Assembly (NCBI GenBank): GCA_021773975.1
Contig: JAJFJN010000005.1
Coordinates: 1-54,545 of the forward strand
Length of the DNA: 54,545 nt
Direction: 5' to 3'
Origin: Gammaproteobacteria bacterium
GTDB taxonomy: Bacteria; Pseudomonadota; Gammaproteobacteria; Chromatiales; Chromatiaceae
Part shown: positions 38,290 to 46,422 of the stretch, piece after piece
Layout of the letters: every line of letters starts with the position of its first letter
Numbering within the stretch: the first letter of the stretch is position 1
The notes under the pieces: model-generated
What the model was told of the DNA's origin: nothing
The model's input: only the letters and a program-made list of their open reading frames with translations
Database searches by the model: none
Position numbers and translations under genes: made by a program

Positions 38290-39015
38290 ATGCAACAACT
38301 TCCATTAGGTATCACCCTAAAACCTGGCGTCAGCTTTGAGAATTTTGTCCCAGGCTCCAATATTCAGGCGCTGGCCAGTATCCAATCCTGCCTGTTGCAG
38401 CATGAAAATCCCTTTATTTATCTGTGGGGGGCAACTAGCACGGGTAAATCACACTTATTACAGGCAGCTTGCCATCAGGCCGATACACTTAATCTTCACG
38501 TAGCCTACATTCCTCTATTACAGATTCACTCATTTTCAGCCGCCATGCTTGAGGGGTTGGATCAATTTGATCTAGTCTGCCTGGATGACGTGGAGCAGGT
38601 TGCCGGACTAGCCGAGTGGGAGCAGGCACTCTTCAACCTGTACAACAACTTACAAGCTAGCAATGCACGCTTGTTGGTAACGGCCAGTTGCAGCCCAACG
38701 GCTTTAGAATTCACCCTACCTGATCTGATTTCCCGCCTCAGCTGGGGACTTAATTACAGGCTACATCCATTAAGTGAAAGCGAGACAATTGAAGCACTAC
38801 TGAAAGCAGCTATTGAACGAGGCTTAAAGATGCCAGAGGAGACAGCGCACTATATACTCAAGCACTGCCCTCGAGACATGGGCAGTCTGCTGGATATTTT
38901 AGATCAGCTGGATAAAGCTTCACTTGCAGCGCAACGTCGATTAACTATTCCTTTTGTGCGCAGTCAATTTGAATCAGAGTTAATTGCAGCACGGCAACTC
39001 CATACCCAAACATAA
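38290..39015 (+). CDS. hda: DnaA regulatory inactivator Hda
   Basis: 241 residues, a DnaA-type AAA+ protein without the DNA-binding domain. Walker A is GATSTGKSHLLQAA, Walker B LVCLDDVEQVAG, sensor I LLVTASCSPTALE, then RLSWGLNYRL. Together with the DNA-loaded clamp it stimulates ATP hydrolysis by DnaA to prevent over-initiation. The N-terminal clamp-binding motif (QLPLGI in MQQLPLGITL) is present. Its 3' end overlaps the convergent phosphatidyltransferase gene by 52 bases. Confidence 0.94.
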   Translation: MQQLPLGITLKPGVSFENFVPGSNIQALASIQSCLLQHENPFIYLWGATSTGKSHLLQAACHQADTLNLHVAYIPLLQIHSFSAAMLEGLDQFDLVCLDDVEQVAGLAEWEQALFNLYNNLQASNARLLVTASCSPTALEFTLPDLISRLSWGLNYRLHPLSESETIEALLKAAIERGLKMPEETAHYILKHCPRDMGSLLDILDQLDKASLAAQRRLTIPFVRSQFESELIAARQLHTQT

Positions 39016-39518
39016 CCCACCCCGCTCATAACTGTGGTGGCAAACGTCGCCCAGATCAGTCCAACCAGAAAATCAGGTGGCAACGGCATGGCTCCCTTGT
39101 CCAGCACAACAAGCAATACCAACAACATCTGCATAAAAGTATTGAGCTTACTCATCAAACTAGGCTGAGCATCCAGTCGGGATACTTGGAAATGGTAGGC
39201 GGTGGCACCTGCTACAATCAGCAGATCCCGAAATATGACGACAGCAACAAGCCAATAGGGAATAACCCCCAACCAACCCAGGGCAAAGAAGCAGGAAACT
39301 AACAGAATTTTATCGGCTAATGGGTCTAAATACCCACCCAGGCGACTTTGCCAGCCATAGTGTTTGGCAAGAAATCCATCCAATCCATCGGAAAACCCTG
39401 CAATTGCAAATAGCACCAACGTCACCCCATACCACTCTTGTAGCAGCCCCCAGATTACCGGGATTGTGGTACATATCCGCAATATACTGATCAGATTGGG
39501 AATATCCTTGGCTTGCAT
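38964..39518 (-). CDS. CDP-alcohol phosphatidyltransferase (PgsA-like)
   Basis: 184 residues from the ATG at 39518 (MQAKDIPNLISILRI); the longer frame reaching 39713 overlaps the DUF2066 gene and is not credible. Four to five membrane spans and the CDP-alcohol signature SDGLDGFLAKHYGWQSRLGG followed by YLDPLADK. The family includes PgsA (phosphatidylglycerophosphate synthase); the sequence start (IPNLISILRI) fits PgsA and cardiolipin-type enzymes, and the substrate is not certain. The gene is 22 bases behind the DUF2066 gene, an order conserved in gammaproteobacteria. Confidence 0.87.
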   Translation of the reverse strand: MQAKDIPNLISILRICTTIPVIWGLLQEWYGVTLVLFAIAGFSDGLDGFLAKHYGWQSRLGGYLDPLADKILLVSCFFALGWLGVIPYWLVAVVIFRDLLIVAGATAYHFQVSRLDAQPSLMSKLNTFMQMLLVLLVVLDKGAMPLPPDFLVGLIWATFATTVMSGVGYVWVWSCRAAINSDSN

Positions 39519-39540
39519 TTTTAGTCTGTGAAAACCCTCT

Positions 39541-40743
39541 TTATGGCTGCAAACGGTAGCGTAATATAGCTTCTTCACTACCGACCATAACCTCTGAAGG
39601 TACTGTTGATAAAATCTGTGACTCGATTTTTTCTGACCTATCTGGAAGCAGGATACTGGATAGCGATATGCCCTGTTCCAAAGCATGCTGCCCGCCACGA
39701 ACCTGCAGCGCATAGGTCACAGCATCTGGCGCTACAAACGCCAATGACAACTGCTCAACAGCATCTTGCCCAGCCAGATGCCTTTGAAGTTTGGCATAGC
39801 TGTATAAATCAGTAACACCTGCAACGCGAAGGTAGATGGCATCTACATTATTATCAGAAGCTGAAGGGGCATAATTAGAAGCCAGCAGATCCATGCCTGC
39901 ATGAACACCCGCCTCAACAGCCATAGCCAAGCTATCGCCTTCACTGTCCCATAAAAACTCTTTGCCTTCTAATAAGAGTGTCCAGCCTGCCCGCCATAAA
40001 TCTGAGTCAAACTGAACCAAACGTGCCGTCATAACAGCATCTGCCCCATAACGTTCTGAGGCTCGCCAGATGGTATCTGCAAAACCACCCCAGACATCAC
40101 TCACCTGAAGATTTGTTTGATCTTCCAAATCCATCAATGGAAAGAGAATAGGGACACCACGTACTTCCATCGCATTAAATATACCGAAGTAACTCTGCTC
40201 CCCAGAATCCAGCATAGCCAGGCTACGCCTGCCATCCTGTTCTATTGCCAGCCAGATAAGCGTAGCAGGGCGCATTCCACCCCAAACAGCAATACCATAT
40301 TGACGCAGCATGCGGTTGACCGCTTGTTCATCAAAGGTAACGCGCAGCATTCGAGCTTGTTTAAAATGAGTTGGCGGGGGCGGTGTGGCGACAGCTGCAA
40401 CTTCTGATTCTATCTGTGACTCAACAAGAGGCGCTAGCGGCTCCTCTAGCATCACCATTCGATAACGGTACTGCTGTACATAGCGCGAAGCACTGGCGAT
40501 CTCACCACCCAACTGAGGGTGATGAATTATCCCTTGATTACCTGTTACTTTGACTAAAACCTGACGAAAGGCCTCAGCAATAGCGCTGTTACGTTGCTCT
40601 GTTTCTTGCCCTTCAGCCACCACCTCTGCGCCATACAGGCCAGAGACCTGCGCTGCAAAAGCGGGCAGTGCCGTCATTAGCATAAGCAGAAAAAGAGTAG
40701 TAAACAGGCTGCACTTCCAAACGAAAGCGCCTTTTCGATGCAT
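39541..40743 (-). CDS. DUF2066 domain protein, exported
   Basis: 400 residues from the ATG at 40743 (MHRKGAFVWKCSLF); a signal peptide ends at AFA-AQV. The family pattern near the start is GLYGAEVVAEGQETEQRNSAIAEAFRQVLVKVTGN, and the middle has RATLIWLA-type segments. DUF2066 proteins are periplasmic, of unknown function, and sit beside purM/hda in gammaproteobacteria, as here. The intergenic 40774-40947 is shared with divergent purM. Confidence 0.82.
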   Translation of the reverse strand: MHRKGAFVWKCSLFTTLFLLMLMTALPAFAAQVSGLYGAEVVAEGQETEQRNSAIAEAFRQVLVKVTGNQGIIHHPQLGGEIASASRYVQQYRYRMVMLEEPLAPLVESQIESEVAAVATPPPPTHFKQARMLRVTFDEQAVNRMLRQYGIAVWGGMRPATLIWLAIEQDGRRSLAMLDSGEQSYFGIFNAMEVRGVPILFPLMDLEDQTNLQVSDVWGGFADTIWRASERYGADAVMTARLVQFDSDLWRAGWTLLLEGKEFLWDSEGDSLAMAVEAGVHAGMDLLASNYAPSASDNNVDAIYLRVAGVTDLYSYAKLQRHLAGQDAVEQLSLAFVAPDAVTYALQVRGGQHALEQGISLSSILLPDRSEKIESQILSTVPSEVMVGSEEAILRYRLQP

Positions 40744-40947
40744 AACAGAAACTTTAATAGATAAGGTCTTCATATTGGCGCGATTCTAACCCGCTAACCG
40801 GCTGCTGTCTAAATACTCCCTTTTGTTCTCTCTTTTGCGAAATATTTAATTGTTCTTCGCATAAAGATGATTCAACCGATTCCCCACCTCCGCCATCATT
40901 GATAGAATCACCCCCCCGAATACCCAAATACTCCACCGGAGCAGACT

Positions 40948-42006
40948 GTGGCCGTAACCAAAGATACCGATTCATCCCCTGCCCTTAGCTATCGTGACGC
41001 AGGTGTCGATATCGACACGGGCAACGCCCTGATCGAACGCATCAAACCCATCGTAAAAAACACCTTTCGTCCCGGCGTTTTAAGCGGCCTCGGTGGCTTT
41101 GGCGCACTATTTGAACTGCCAATAGATCGCTATAAGCAACCTATACTGGTCTCTGGAACCGATGGCGTAGGCACTAAACTTAAACTGGCACTGGAGCTGA
41201 ACAAGCACGATACCATCGGCATCGATCTAGTCGCCATGTGTGTCAACGACATTATTGTAACGGGTGCAGAACCCCTCTATTTTCTTGATTATTACGCCAC
41301 GGCTCATCTTGAGTTGGATATCGCAACCGATGTCATAAAAGGCATCGCAGAAGGTTGCAAGCAGGCAGGTGCCGCCCTAACCGGTGGAGAAACCGCTGAG
41401 ATGCCTGGCATGTACAGCGATGGGGATTACGACCTGGCCGGTTTCTGCGTGGGTATTGTAGAGAAAAGCAAGATCATCGAGCCAAGTCACGTTCAATCTG
41501 GTGATGTGCTGATCGGCTTGGCCTCTACCGGCCCTCACTCCAACGGCTACTCACTGATTCGCAAGATTCTCGAGGTGAGCAAAGCTGACCTAAACCAAAT
41601 CATCGATGGCAAAACACTGGGGGAAGCACTACTCACACCCACCCGCATCTATGTTAAGTCACTGCTGGCATTAATCGAAAAAATTGACGTACATGCCATG
41701 GCTCACATCACCGGCGGTGGTCTACCAGAGAATCTACCCCGGGTGCTACCTGAGGGAACCAAAGCCATTGTCGATGCCAAATCCTGGCAGCGCCCTGTCC
41801 TATTTGACTGGCTACAGCAGAATGGCAATGTAGAAGAACCTGAGATGCTGCGCACCTTTAACTGTGGCGTGGGCATGGTCGTCTGCATAGCTGAAGCCGA
41901 TGCCGATCAAACCATTGCGCTACTCAATAGCCACGGTGAAAAAGCCTGGCGACTGGGTCATATTGAAGCCTCCAGTGAAGCGGCTCATGTTGAGGTGACC
42001 TCCTGA
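40948..42006 (+). CDS. purM: Phosphoribosylformylglycinamidine cyclo-ligase
   Basis: 352 residues, starting with GTG. ATP-grasp-like PurM fold: [20 protein letters not shown] at the start, [49 protein letters not shown] and [17 protein letters not shown]. It closes the imidazole ring to AIR in purine synthesis. Stop and purN start overlap as TGATG. Confidence 0.97.
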   Translation: MAVTKDTDSSPALSYRDAGVDIDTGNALIERIKPIVKNTFRPGVLSGLGGFGALFELPIDRYKQPILVSGTDGVGTKLKLALELNKHDTIGIDLVAMCVNDIIVTGAEPLYFLDYYATAHLELDIATDVIKGIAEGCKQAGAALTGGETAEMPGMYSDGDYDLAGFCVGIVEKSKIIEPSHVQSGDVLIGLASTGPHSNGYSLIRKILEVSKADLNQIIDGKTLGEALLTPTRIYVKSLLALIEKIDVHAMAHITGGGLPENLPRVLPEGTKAIVDAKSWQRPVLFDWLQQNGNVEEPEMLRTFNCGVGMVVCIAEADADQTIALLNSHGEKAWRLGHIEASSEAAHVEVTS

Positions 42007-42653
42007 TGAGCAAAGAGACTTTGTCTCTGGTTGTTTTAGTCTCAGGCAGCGGTAGCAATCTGCAAGCCATTATTGATGCTACGGCCAATGACCTACCCGC
42101 AAAGATTGCCGCTGTCATCAGCAACCGCGATGATGCATACGGCCTAGAACGCGCCAGTCAGAACGGTATCGAAACTCGCGTGCTAAATCACAAGCCCTAC
42201 CCTGACCGCGAAACCTACGATCAAGCACTCATGGCGCTTATTGATAGTTTTCAACCCGGTCTCATCATTTTAGCGGGCTTTATGCGCATACTCTCTCCAC
42301 TCTTTGTTCAGCACTACCAGGGACGACTGCTTAATATCCACCCTTCTCTGCTGCCAAAATATAAAGGCCTACACACTCACCAGCGTGCATTGGAAGCAGG
42401 CGAAACTCTACATGGTGCCAGCGTACATTTTGTAACAGAAGAATTGGATGGTGGCCCCGTCATACTACAAGCTCAGGTGCCTGTGGAGACAAATGATACA
42501 GAAGAGAGATTAGCCGCCCGCGTGTTGAAACAGGAGCATATTATCTACCCTCAGGTTATACGTTGGTTCGCTGAAGGCCGGATAGCCATAAACAATCATC
42601 AGTTGGAAATGGATGGAAAACCTTTAAGTAACCCCGTTATTATCAACACATAA
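42006..42653 (+). CDS. purN: Phosphoribosylglycinamide formyltransferase
   Basis: 215 residues. LVVLVSGSGSNLQAIIDA at the start; the catalytic Asn-His-Asp set appears in LLNIHPSLLPKYKGLHTHQR and ELDGGPVI. Uses 10-formyl-tetrahydrofolate to form FGAR in purine synthesis. Translationally coupled to purM by one-base overlap. Confidence 0.96.
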   Translation: MSKETLSLVVLVSGSGSNLQAIIDATANDLPAKIAAVISNRDDAYGLERASQNGIETRVLNHKPYPDRETYDQALMALIDSFQPGLIILAGFMRILSPLFVQHYQGRLLNIHPSLLPKYKGLHTHQRALEAGETLHGASVHFVTEELDGGPVILQAQVPVETNDTEERLAARVLKQEHIIYPQVIRWFAEGRIAINNHQLEMDGKPLSNPVIINT

Positions 42654-42691
42654 CAGGCCACTATTAACAGGCCACTATTTTGCCAGCTGAG

Positions 42692-43069
42692 TTATAAACG
42701 ATTATCCAGCTTCTCATAATAGAGATCATGAAAATGGTCTTTAAGTACGCCTTCACTGTCCAGCCGAAGGTATATTTGCGCCACACCAATACCATGTTCA
42801 GAATCACTACTAGGGAGTTTGATTATCCCCGTTGAGCTATAACCACTAGCACAGGGGGCTATCTCCTCTACCACCGCCATTACACAATTGCTGTATATCT
42901 GTAGCTCATGATCAAATTTCTTAAAGAATACAATGGTCTCTTCTGCACTACTTTCCAACGTAAGCTTTTCTAATACCGCTTCCAAATACTCAGCATCTTC
43001 CTGCGCAACATCTTTTGAACAGCCGGCGATAATCTGCATTAGCAGCATTAGCATCAGTAACCTTGTCAT
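42692..43069 (-). CDS. Small putative lipoprotein
   Basis: 125 residues with lipobox IIAGC (cysteine at residue 17). Acidic, with two further cysteines (in SNCVMAVVEEIAPCASGYSS) that could form a disulfide in the periplasm. Unrecognised family. It stands between purN (convergent) and the multiheme operon (divergent), and shares the 285-base upstream region with it. Confidence 0.65.
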   Translation of the reverse strand: MTRLLMLMLLMQIIAGCSKDVAQEDAEYLEAVLEKLTLESSAEETIVFFKKFDHELQIYSNCVMAVVEEIAPCASGYSSTGIIKLPSSDSEHGIGVAQIYLRLDSEGVLKDHFHDLYYEKLDNRL

Positions 43070-43168
43070 CTGTTTTTCTCACTTCTGATTTTATAAAAAA
43101 CCGCATACCAAAGCACGCAATAACCCCACACTTTTATTAGTGAATATAGTTCCTATTCCTACCCCTAT

Positions 43169-43202
43169 TATCCACAATATTACTATATTAATTTTGTGGA
43201 TA
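43169..43202. promoter_or_regulatory. Inverted repeat in the promoter region of the multiheme operon
   Basis: TATCCACAA at 43169-43177 is a perfect inverted repeat of TTGTGGATA at 43194-43202, separated by 16 AT-rich bases. It lies about 150 bases before the octaheme cytochrome start and is not near a coding end, so an operator is more likely than a terminator. The regulator is unknown. Confidence 0.4.
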
Positions 43203-43211
43203 TTGCTAGGA

Positions 43212-43222
43212 TACGAATCGTA
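43212..43222. promoter_or_regulatory. Perfect 11-bp palindrome, operator candidate
   Basis: TACGAATCGTA, a perfect odd palindrome, 10 bases beyond the preceding inverted repeat and 133 bases before the octaheme start codon. A short perfect palindrome could occur by chance; its position in a divergent promoter region makes it worth noting. Confidence 0.3.
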
Positions 43223-43354
43223 CCGTAGCGGGTAGTAGTTGTAGTAATACAAATTAGAAACCTCAAAAACGGACTAATTATAAACCAATCATGACGATAG
43301 TTAGGGGTAATTAGTAACATACAAAAATCCTGATCCATGGGAGGGTTAGATTTA

Positions 43355-44908
43355 ATGCGTAACTTACACATATCCATCATCAGTTTTTTACTGTTGATTA
43401 GCACATCCATGACAGCGTGGGGTGATATTCCACCACCACCTGTTAACCAAAATCTGGGTATCCCTGATACCCAATTCAATCTTTTATATAAAGAGGTTTG
43501 CTGGAGATGCCACAAACCTGCTAACTTAGGTTTTGATGCTCCACCAGAGGGTGTTCCAGTAAAAACCACCTATCTTCCTGACAGACATCATCAACATGTA
43601 AACACTGAAATTGCTGGCGGTCCAGAACAGCCTCCTTTTATGGATGCCAATCGCGACGGTGTTGAAGATACAACCTACACCTGTCTCAACTGCCACGAAC
43701 TGGGACCCAACGGCATTACTAATGCATTAGAGCTGGTACAGAGTTTCAGAGACTGTCTGTTCTGTCATATCGTTGAAGGCGGAGAGCGCACCGTTCACCA
43801 CGACACCCCTTTAGCCAAAGAAGCCCTATGTGGTACCTGCCACGGTAGTCTGATTCGTAGCCTTGATACTGGTATGGCTCCACCAAGCTATCAACCCAGC
43901 ATCATTACTCCATGGAGAAGTGGCAAGCCAAATGGTGACGACAGCTTAACCAGTTCAGCTGGCACACATCCTGGCAACTGTAACTACTGCCACAACACCA
44001 GAGATGGATCAACCAGCGGTACTCCAGACGTACCCAGTGGTTTTGGTCCAATCACCGTGTTCACCAACAAGCAGAACCACCACGGAACCGGCGTACCAAC
44101 CATCACTGGTTCATCCAAGGGTTCACCTTGCACCTGGTGTCATAACATCGACCAGCCACTTGAAGAAGGTATCCGTGGTTGTCAGCGTTGCCATGACATA
44201 GAGTCACTCCACAACATCGAATACGATGCTGATGGTGATGGTATTGTTCCTGGCGCAGAGACAGCCTTCAATGGCCATATCGGTAACACCGATAACTGCT
44301 GGGGCTGTCACGGTAATGATAGAGAAGTTTCCTCTCTATCCGCTGGGTTCTCTCCTGCTACAGCTATCACTCCTCAATTGGATAGCATCAACCTATCCAC
44401 CTGGGAGCAGGGCACTGCATTTGAGCTTACCCTTAAGGGTAACGGCTTTATCAACCAGGGCGGTCTGTTAGGTGAGCTAGCCTTTAGACCTGAAGTTCAG
44501 CTGACCGATAGTGCAGGCAACATCACTGTACTAACACCTGTCGCTGAATCAGTTAACTCTGTTCAGGTAGCCATTCCTGCAACACTGCCAGCTGACAACT
44601 ACCGGGTGCAGATCAAGAAAGATACCGCGCTGAGTAATCCGCTTGTTGCAACCGTTACTCCAGCATTGAACATCGGAAATGCCATTTGCTACAGCCGTTT
44701 CAATCTTGTCATCCTAACCGGTACTGGCCTGAGTCAGTTCCTACCTGGTGAGAATACTGGAACCAGCATCACTGGCGATGGAACAGAAGCATTCCGGGTT
44801 TTCCGTTGGAAGAATGGCATGATTGCAGCCATGTTTACTGCATGTCCTACTACGGTTGAAGTAACGAACGTATTTGACAGCGTAAGCATAAACCCACGGG
44901 TTTATTAA
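43355..44908 (+). CDS. Octaheme c-type cytochrome with heme-free C-terminal domain, OmcZ-like
   Basis: 517 residues from the ATG at 43355, preceded by a strong GGGAGGG site. Signal peptide to about residue 24 (TAWG-DIPPPP). Eight CXXCH motifs start at C49, C110, C134, C159, C209, C259, C276 and C315, with extra His pairs (H78-H79, H148-H149, H242-H243) as likely distal ligands. Two calcium-loop-like stretches lie at 97-105 (DANRDGVED) and 291-297. Residues about 335-517 contain no heme and look like beta-sandwich (IPT/Ig-like) material with two cysteines (C445, C497). Octaheme N-part plus cleavable C-part and a subtilase gene next door is the layout of Geobacter OmcZ, an extracellular nanowire cytochrome. 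Whether this protein polymerises is inference. Confidence 0.85.
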   Translation: MRNLHISIISFLLLISTSMTAWGDIPPPPVNQNLGIPDTQFNLLYKEVCWRCHKPANLGFDAPPEGVPVKTTYLPDRHHQHVNTEIAGGPEQPPFMDANRDGVEDTTYTCLNCHELGPNGITNALELVQSFRDCLFCHIVEGGERTVHHDTPLAKEALCGTCHGSLIRSLDTGMAPPSYQPSIITPWRSGKPNGDDSLTSSAGTHPGNCNYCHNTRDGSTSGTPDVPSGFGPITVFTNKQNHHGTGVPTITGSSKGSPCTWCHNIDQPLEEGIRGCQRCHDIESLHNIEYDADGDGIVPGAETAFNGHIGNTDNCWGCHGNDREVSSLSAGFSPATAITPQLDSINLSTWEQGTAFELTLKGNGFINQGGLLGELAFRPEVQLTDSAGNITVLTPVAESVNSVQVAIPATLPADNYRVQIKKDTALSNPLVATVTPALNIGNAICYSRFNLVILTGTGLSQFLPGENTGTSITGDGTEAFRVFRWKNGMIAAMFTACPTTVEVTNVFDSVSINPRVY

Positions 44909-44919
44909 ATCCCAACCTG

Positions 44920-44953
44920 GTAACCGATAGGACTCCCCCCGCCTATCGGTTAC
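44920..44953 (+). terminator. Hairpin 1 between octaheme cytochrome and protease genes
   Basis: GTAACCGATAGG at 44920-44931 pairs perfectly with CCTATCGGTTAC at 44942-44953 (12 bp, 10-base loop), 11 bases after the cytochrome stop, followed by TGCTTTCATT. The T-tract is poor, so partial termination or mRNA 3'-end protection is likely. Confidence 0.6.
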
Positions 44954-44965
44954 TGCTTTCATTGC

Positions 44966-44991
44966 ACAAGGGAGCCTGCCGGCTCCCTTGT
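44966..44991 (+). terminator. Hairpin 2 between octaheme cytochrome and protease genes
   Basis: ACAAGGGAGCC at 44966-44976 pairs perfectly with GGCTCCCTTGT at 44981-44991 (11 bp, TGCC loop), followed by TCATTCCC. It ends 32 bases before the protease start. Together with hairpin 1 it could lower expression of the downstream protease and isomerase relative to the cytochrome. Confidence 0.6.
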
Positions 44992-45023
44992 TCATTCCCA
45001 CCAAGCAAAAAAGGTAATTGAAC

Positions 45024-46385
45024 ATGCAGAAAAACCCGCAAATTCCCCTACTTTTTGTATCCATTTTAATCATTGGATACGCGCTCTCATCTGTAGCTAT
45101 AGCAGGAGAACGACGGGTTATTGTGGGGTTTCACCAAACATCTGAAAGCAACGAACGGACACTCGTACAGCGCCATAAAGGCAAGCTCAAACATCAATTT
45201 AAACGAATTAAAGCACTCTCAGCAAAACTTACAGATCAAGCCATTGCTGAGCTGCAAAGCGATCCCTCAGTTGCCTACATTGAAGAAGACTCTATCGTAT
45301 CTGCCATTGAACCCGAATTTGGCAACAGCGAATACCTGGCCACCTGGGGGGTCTCACGTATTGGTAGCGAATCAGTACATACCACACAAGTGAAAGGTGC
45401 AGGCGTCAAGGTTGCCGTACTGGATACAGGCATCGATTACACCCACCCAGACCTCGACAATAACTACCGTGGTGGGATTAATATCATTGACCCCGATCTC
45501 CCTGCCGGCCCTTTTGATGATAGCTGGAACAGCCACGGCACTCATGTAGCGGGGATCATTGCCGCAGAGCTGGATGGCAATGGCGTTGTTGGGGTCGCCC
45601 CACAAGCCTCTCTCTACGCCATCAAAACACTGGATAACGGTGGTAGCGGATACCTCAGTGATGTTATTGCGGGTATAGAGTGGGCCATTGCAAATGACAT
45701 AGACATTATCAACATGAGCCTGGGTCTACGCAGAGACTCCCCAGCACTGGCTGAAGTCTGCGCCAGAGCCTACGAAGCCGGTATCCTACTGGTTGCTGCC
45801 GCAGGTAACACGGGGCTTTACGGTCTTGGCGAAGTGCTTTATCCCGCACGCTACAGCACCGTAATAGCCGTTGGTGCAACCAACCCCGATGACACGCTTC
45901 ACTTGATGTCCGCTGTTAGCCCCGATGTAGACCTGGTCGCCCCTGGCAGCAATATCTACTCAAGCATCACCTACAGTGGTTACAACGTTTTAACGGGCAC
46001 ATCACAAGCTTCGCCGCATGTTGCCGGTGTTGCAGCGCTTATTCTCTCAGCTGGACTTAGGGATCTTAACGGCGACCACACTATCAACAATCAAGATCTC
46101 AGGCTTCAACTACAGAACAACACTTTCGATCTTGGCGAGCCAGAAAGGGATGGCATCTATGGTTATGGCTTAGTCAATGCCGCTGCCGCTACAACACTAA
46201 ATCCGGCATGGAGAGCATCAACCCGAAAAGCACGCTTATTAGCCCGTGCTAAAATAATCGCTCAAGCTAACTGCAACAAACGGGGAGTCCGTAGAAATTA
46301 TCAAAGCCACTGCAGTAACAACAGCAGGCATCTTCAAACTCGCTCTCACACAGCTAACACTAGAGGCACGCCCCATCAGCGCTAA
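45024..46385 (+). CDS. Secreted subtilisin-like serine protease (S8), OzpA-like by context
   Basis: 453 residues from the ATG at 45024 (an in-frame TTG lies at 45018). Signal peptide (SSVAIA-GER), an inhibitor I9 propeptide (residues about 31-95: RRVIVGFHQTS, ending SVAYIEEDSIV) and a peptidase S8 domain with D134 (VLDTGIDYTHPD), H171 (NSHGTHVAGI), oxyanion N261 (AAAGN) and S327 in GTSQASPHVAG (Gln instead of the usual Met). It follows the octaheme cytochrome gene; in Geobacter the subtilase OzpA cleaves OmcZ precursor, so this one probably processes the neighbouring cytochrome. The last 55 residues are basic and unlike the fold; the frame may be shifted near 46260 (see findings). Confidence 0.88.
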   Translation: MQKNPQIPLLFVSILIIGYALSSVAIAGERRVIVGFHQTSESNERTLVQRHKGKLKHQFKRIKALSAKLTDQAIAELQSDPSVAYIEEDSIVSAIEPEFGNSEYLATWGVSRIGSESVHTTQVKGAGVKVAVLDTGIDYTHPDLDNNYRGGINIIDPDLPAGPFDDSWNSHGTHVAGIIAAELDGNGVVGVAPQASLYAIKTLDNGGSGYLSDVIAGIEWAIANDIDIINMSLGLRRDSPALAEVCARAYEAGILLVAAAGNTGLYGLGEVLYPARYSTVIAVGATNPDDTLHLMSAVSPDVDLVAPGSNIYSSITYSGYNVLTGTSQASPHVAGVAALILSAGLRDLNGDHTINNQDLRLQLQNNTFDLGEPERDGIYGYGLVNAAAATTLNPAWRASTRKARLLARAKIIAQANCNKRGVRRNYQSHCSNNSRHLQTRSHTANTRGTPHQR

Positions 46386-46422
46386 ACCACCTTTAAGTAA
46401 ATTTTTCATTAGTGATTACCGT

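Noticed and set aside
39519-39713. Upstream extension of the phosphatidyltransferase frame
   Set aside because: It overlaps the DUF2066 coding end by about 170 bases and has no family similarity; the ATG at 39518 gives the standard N-terminus.
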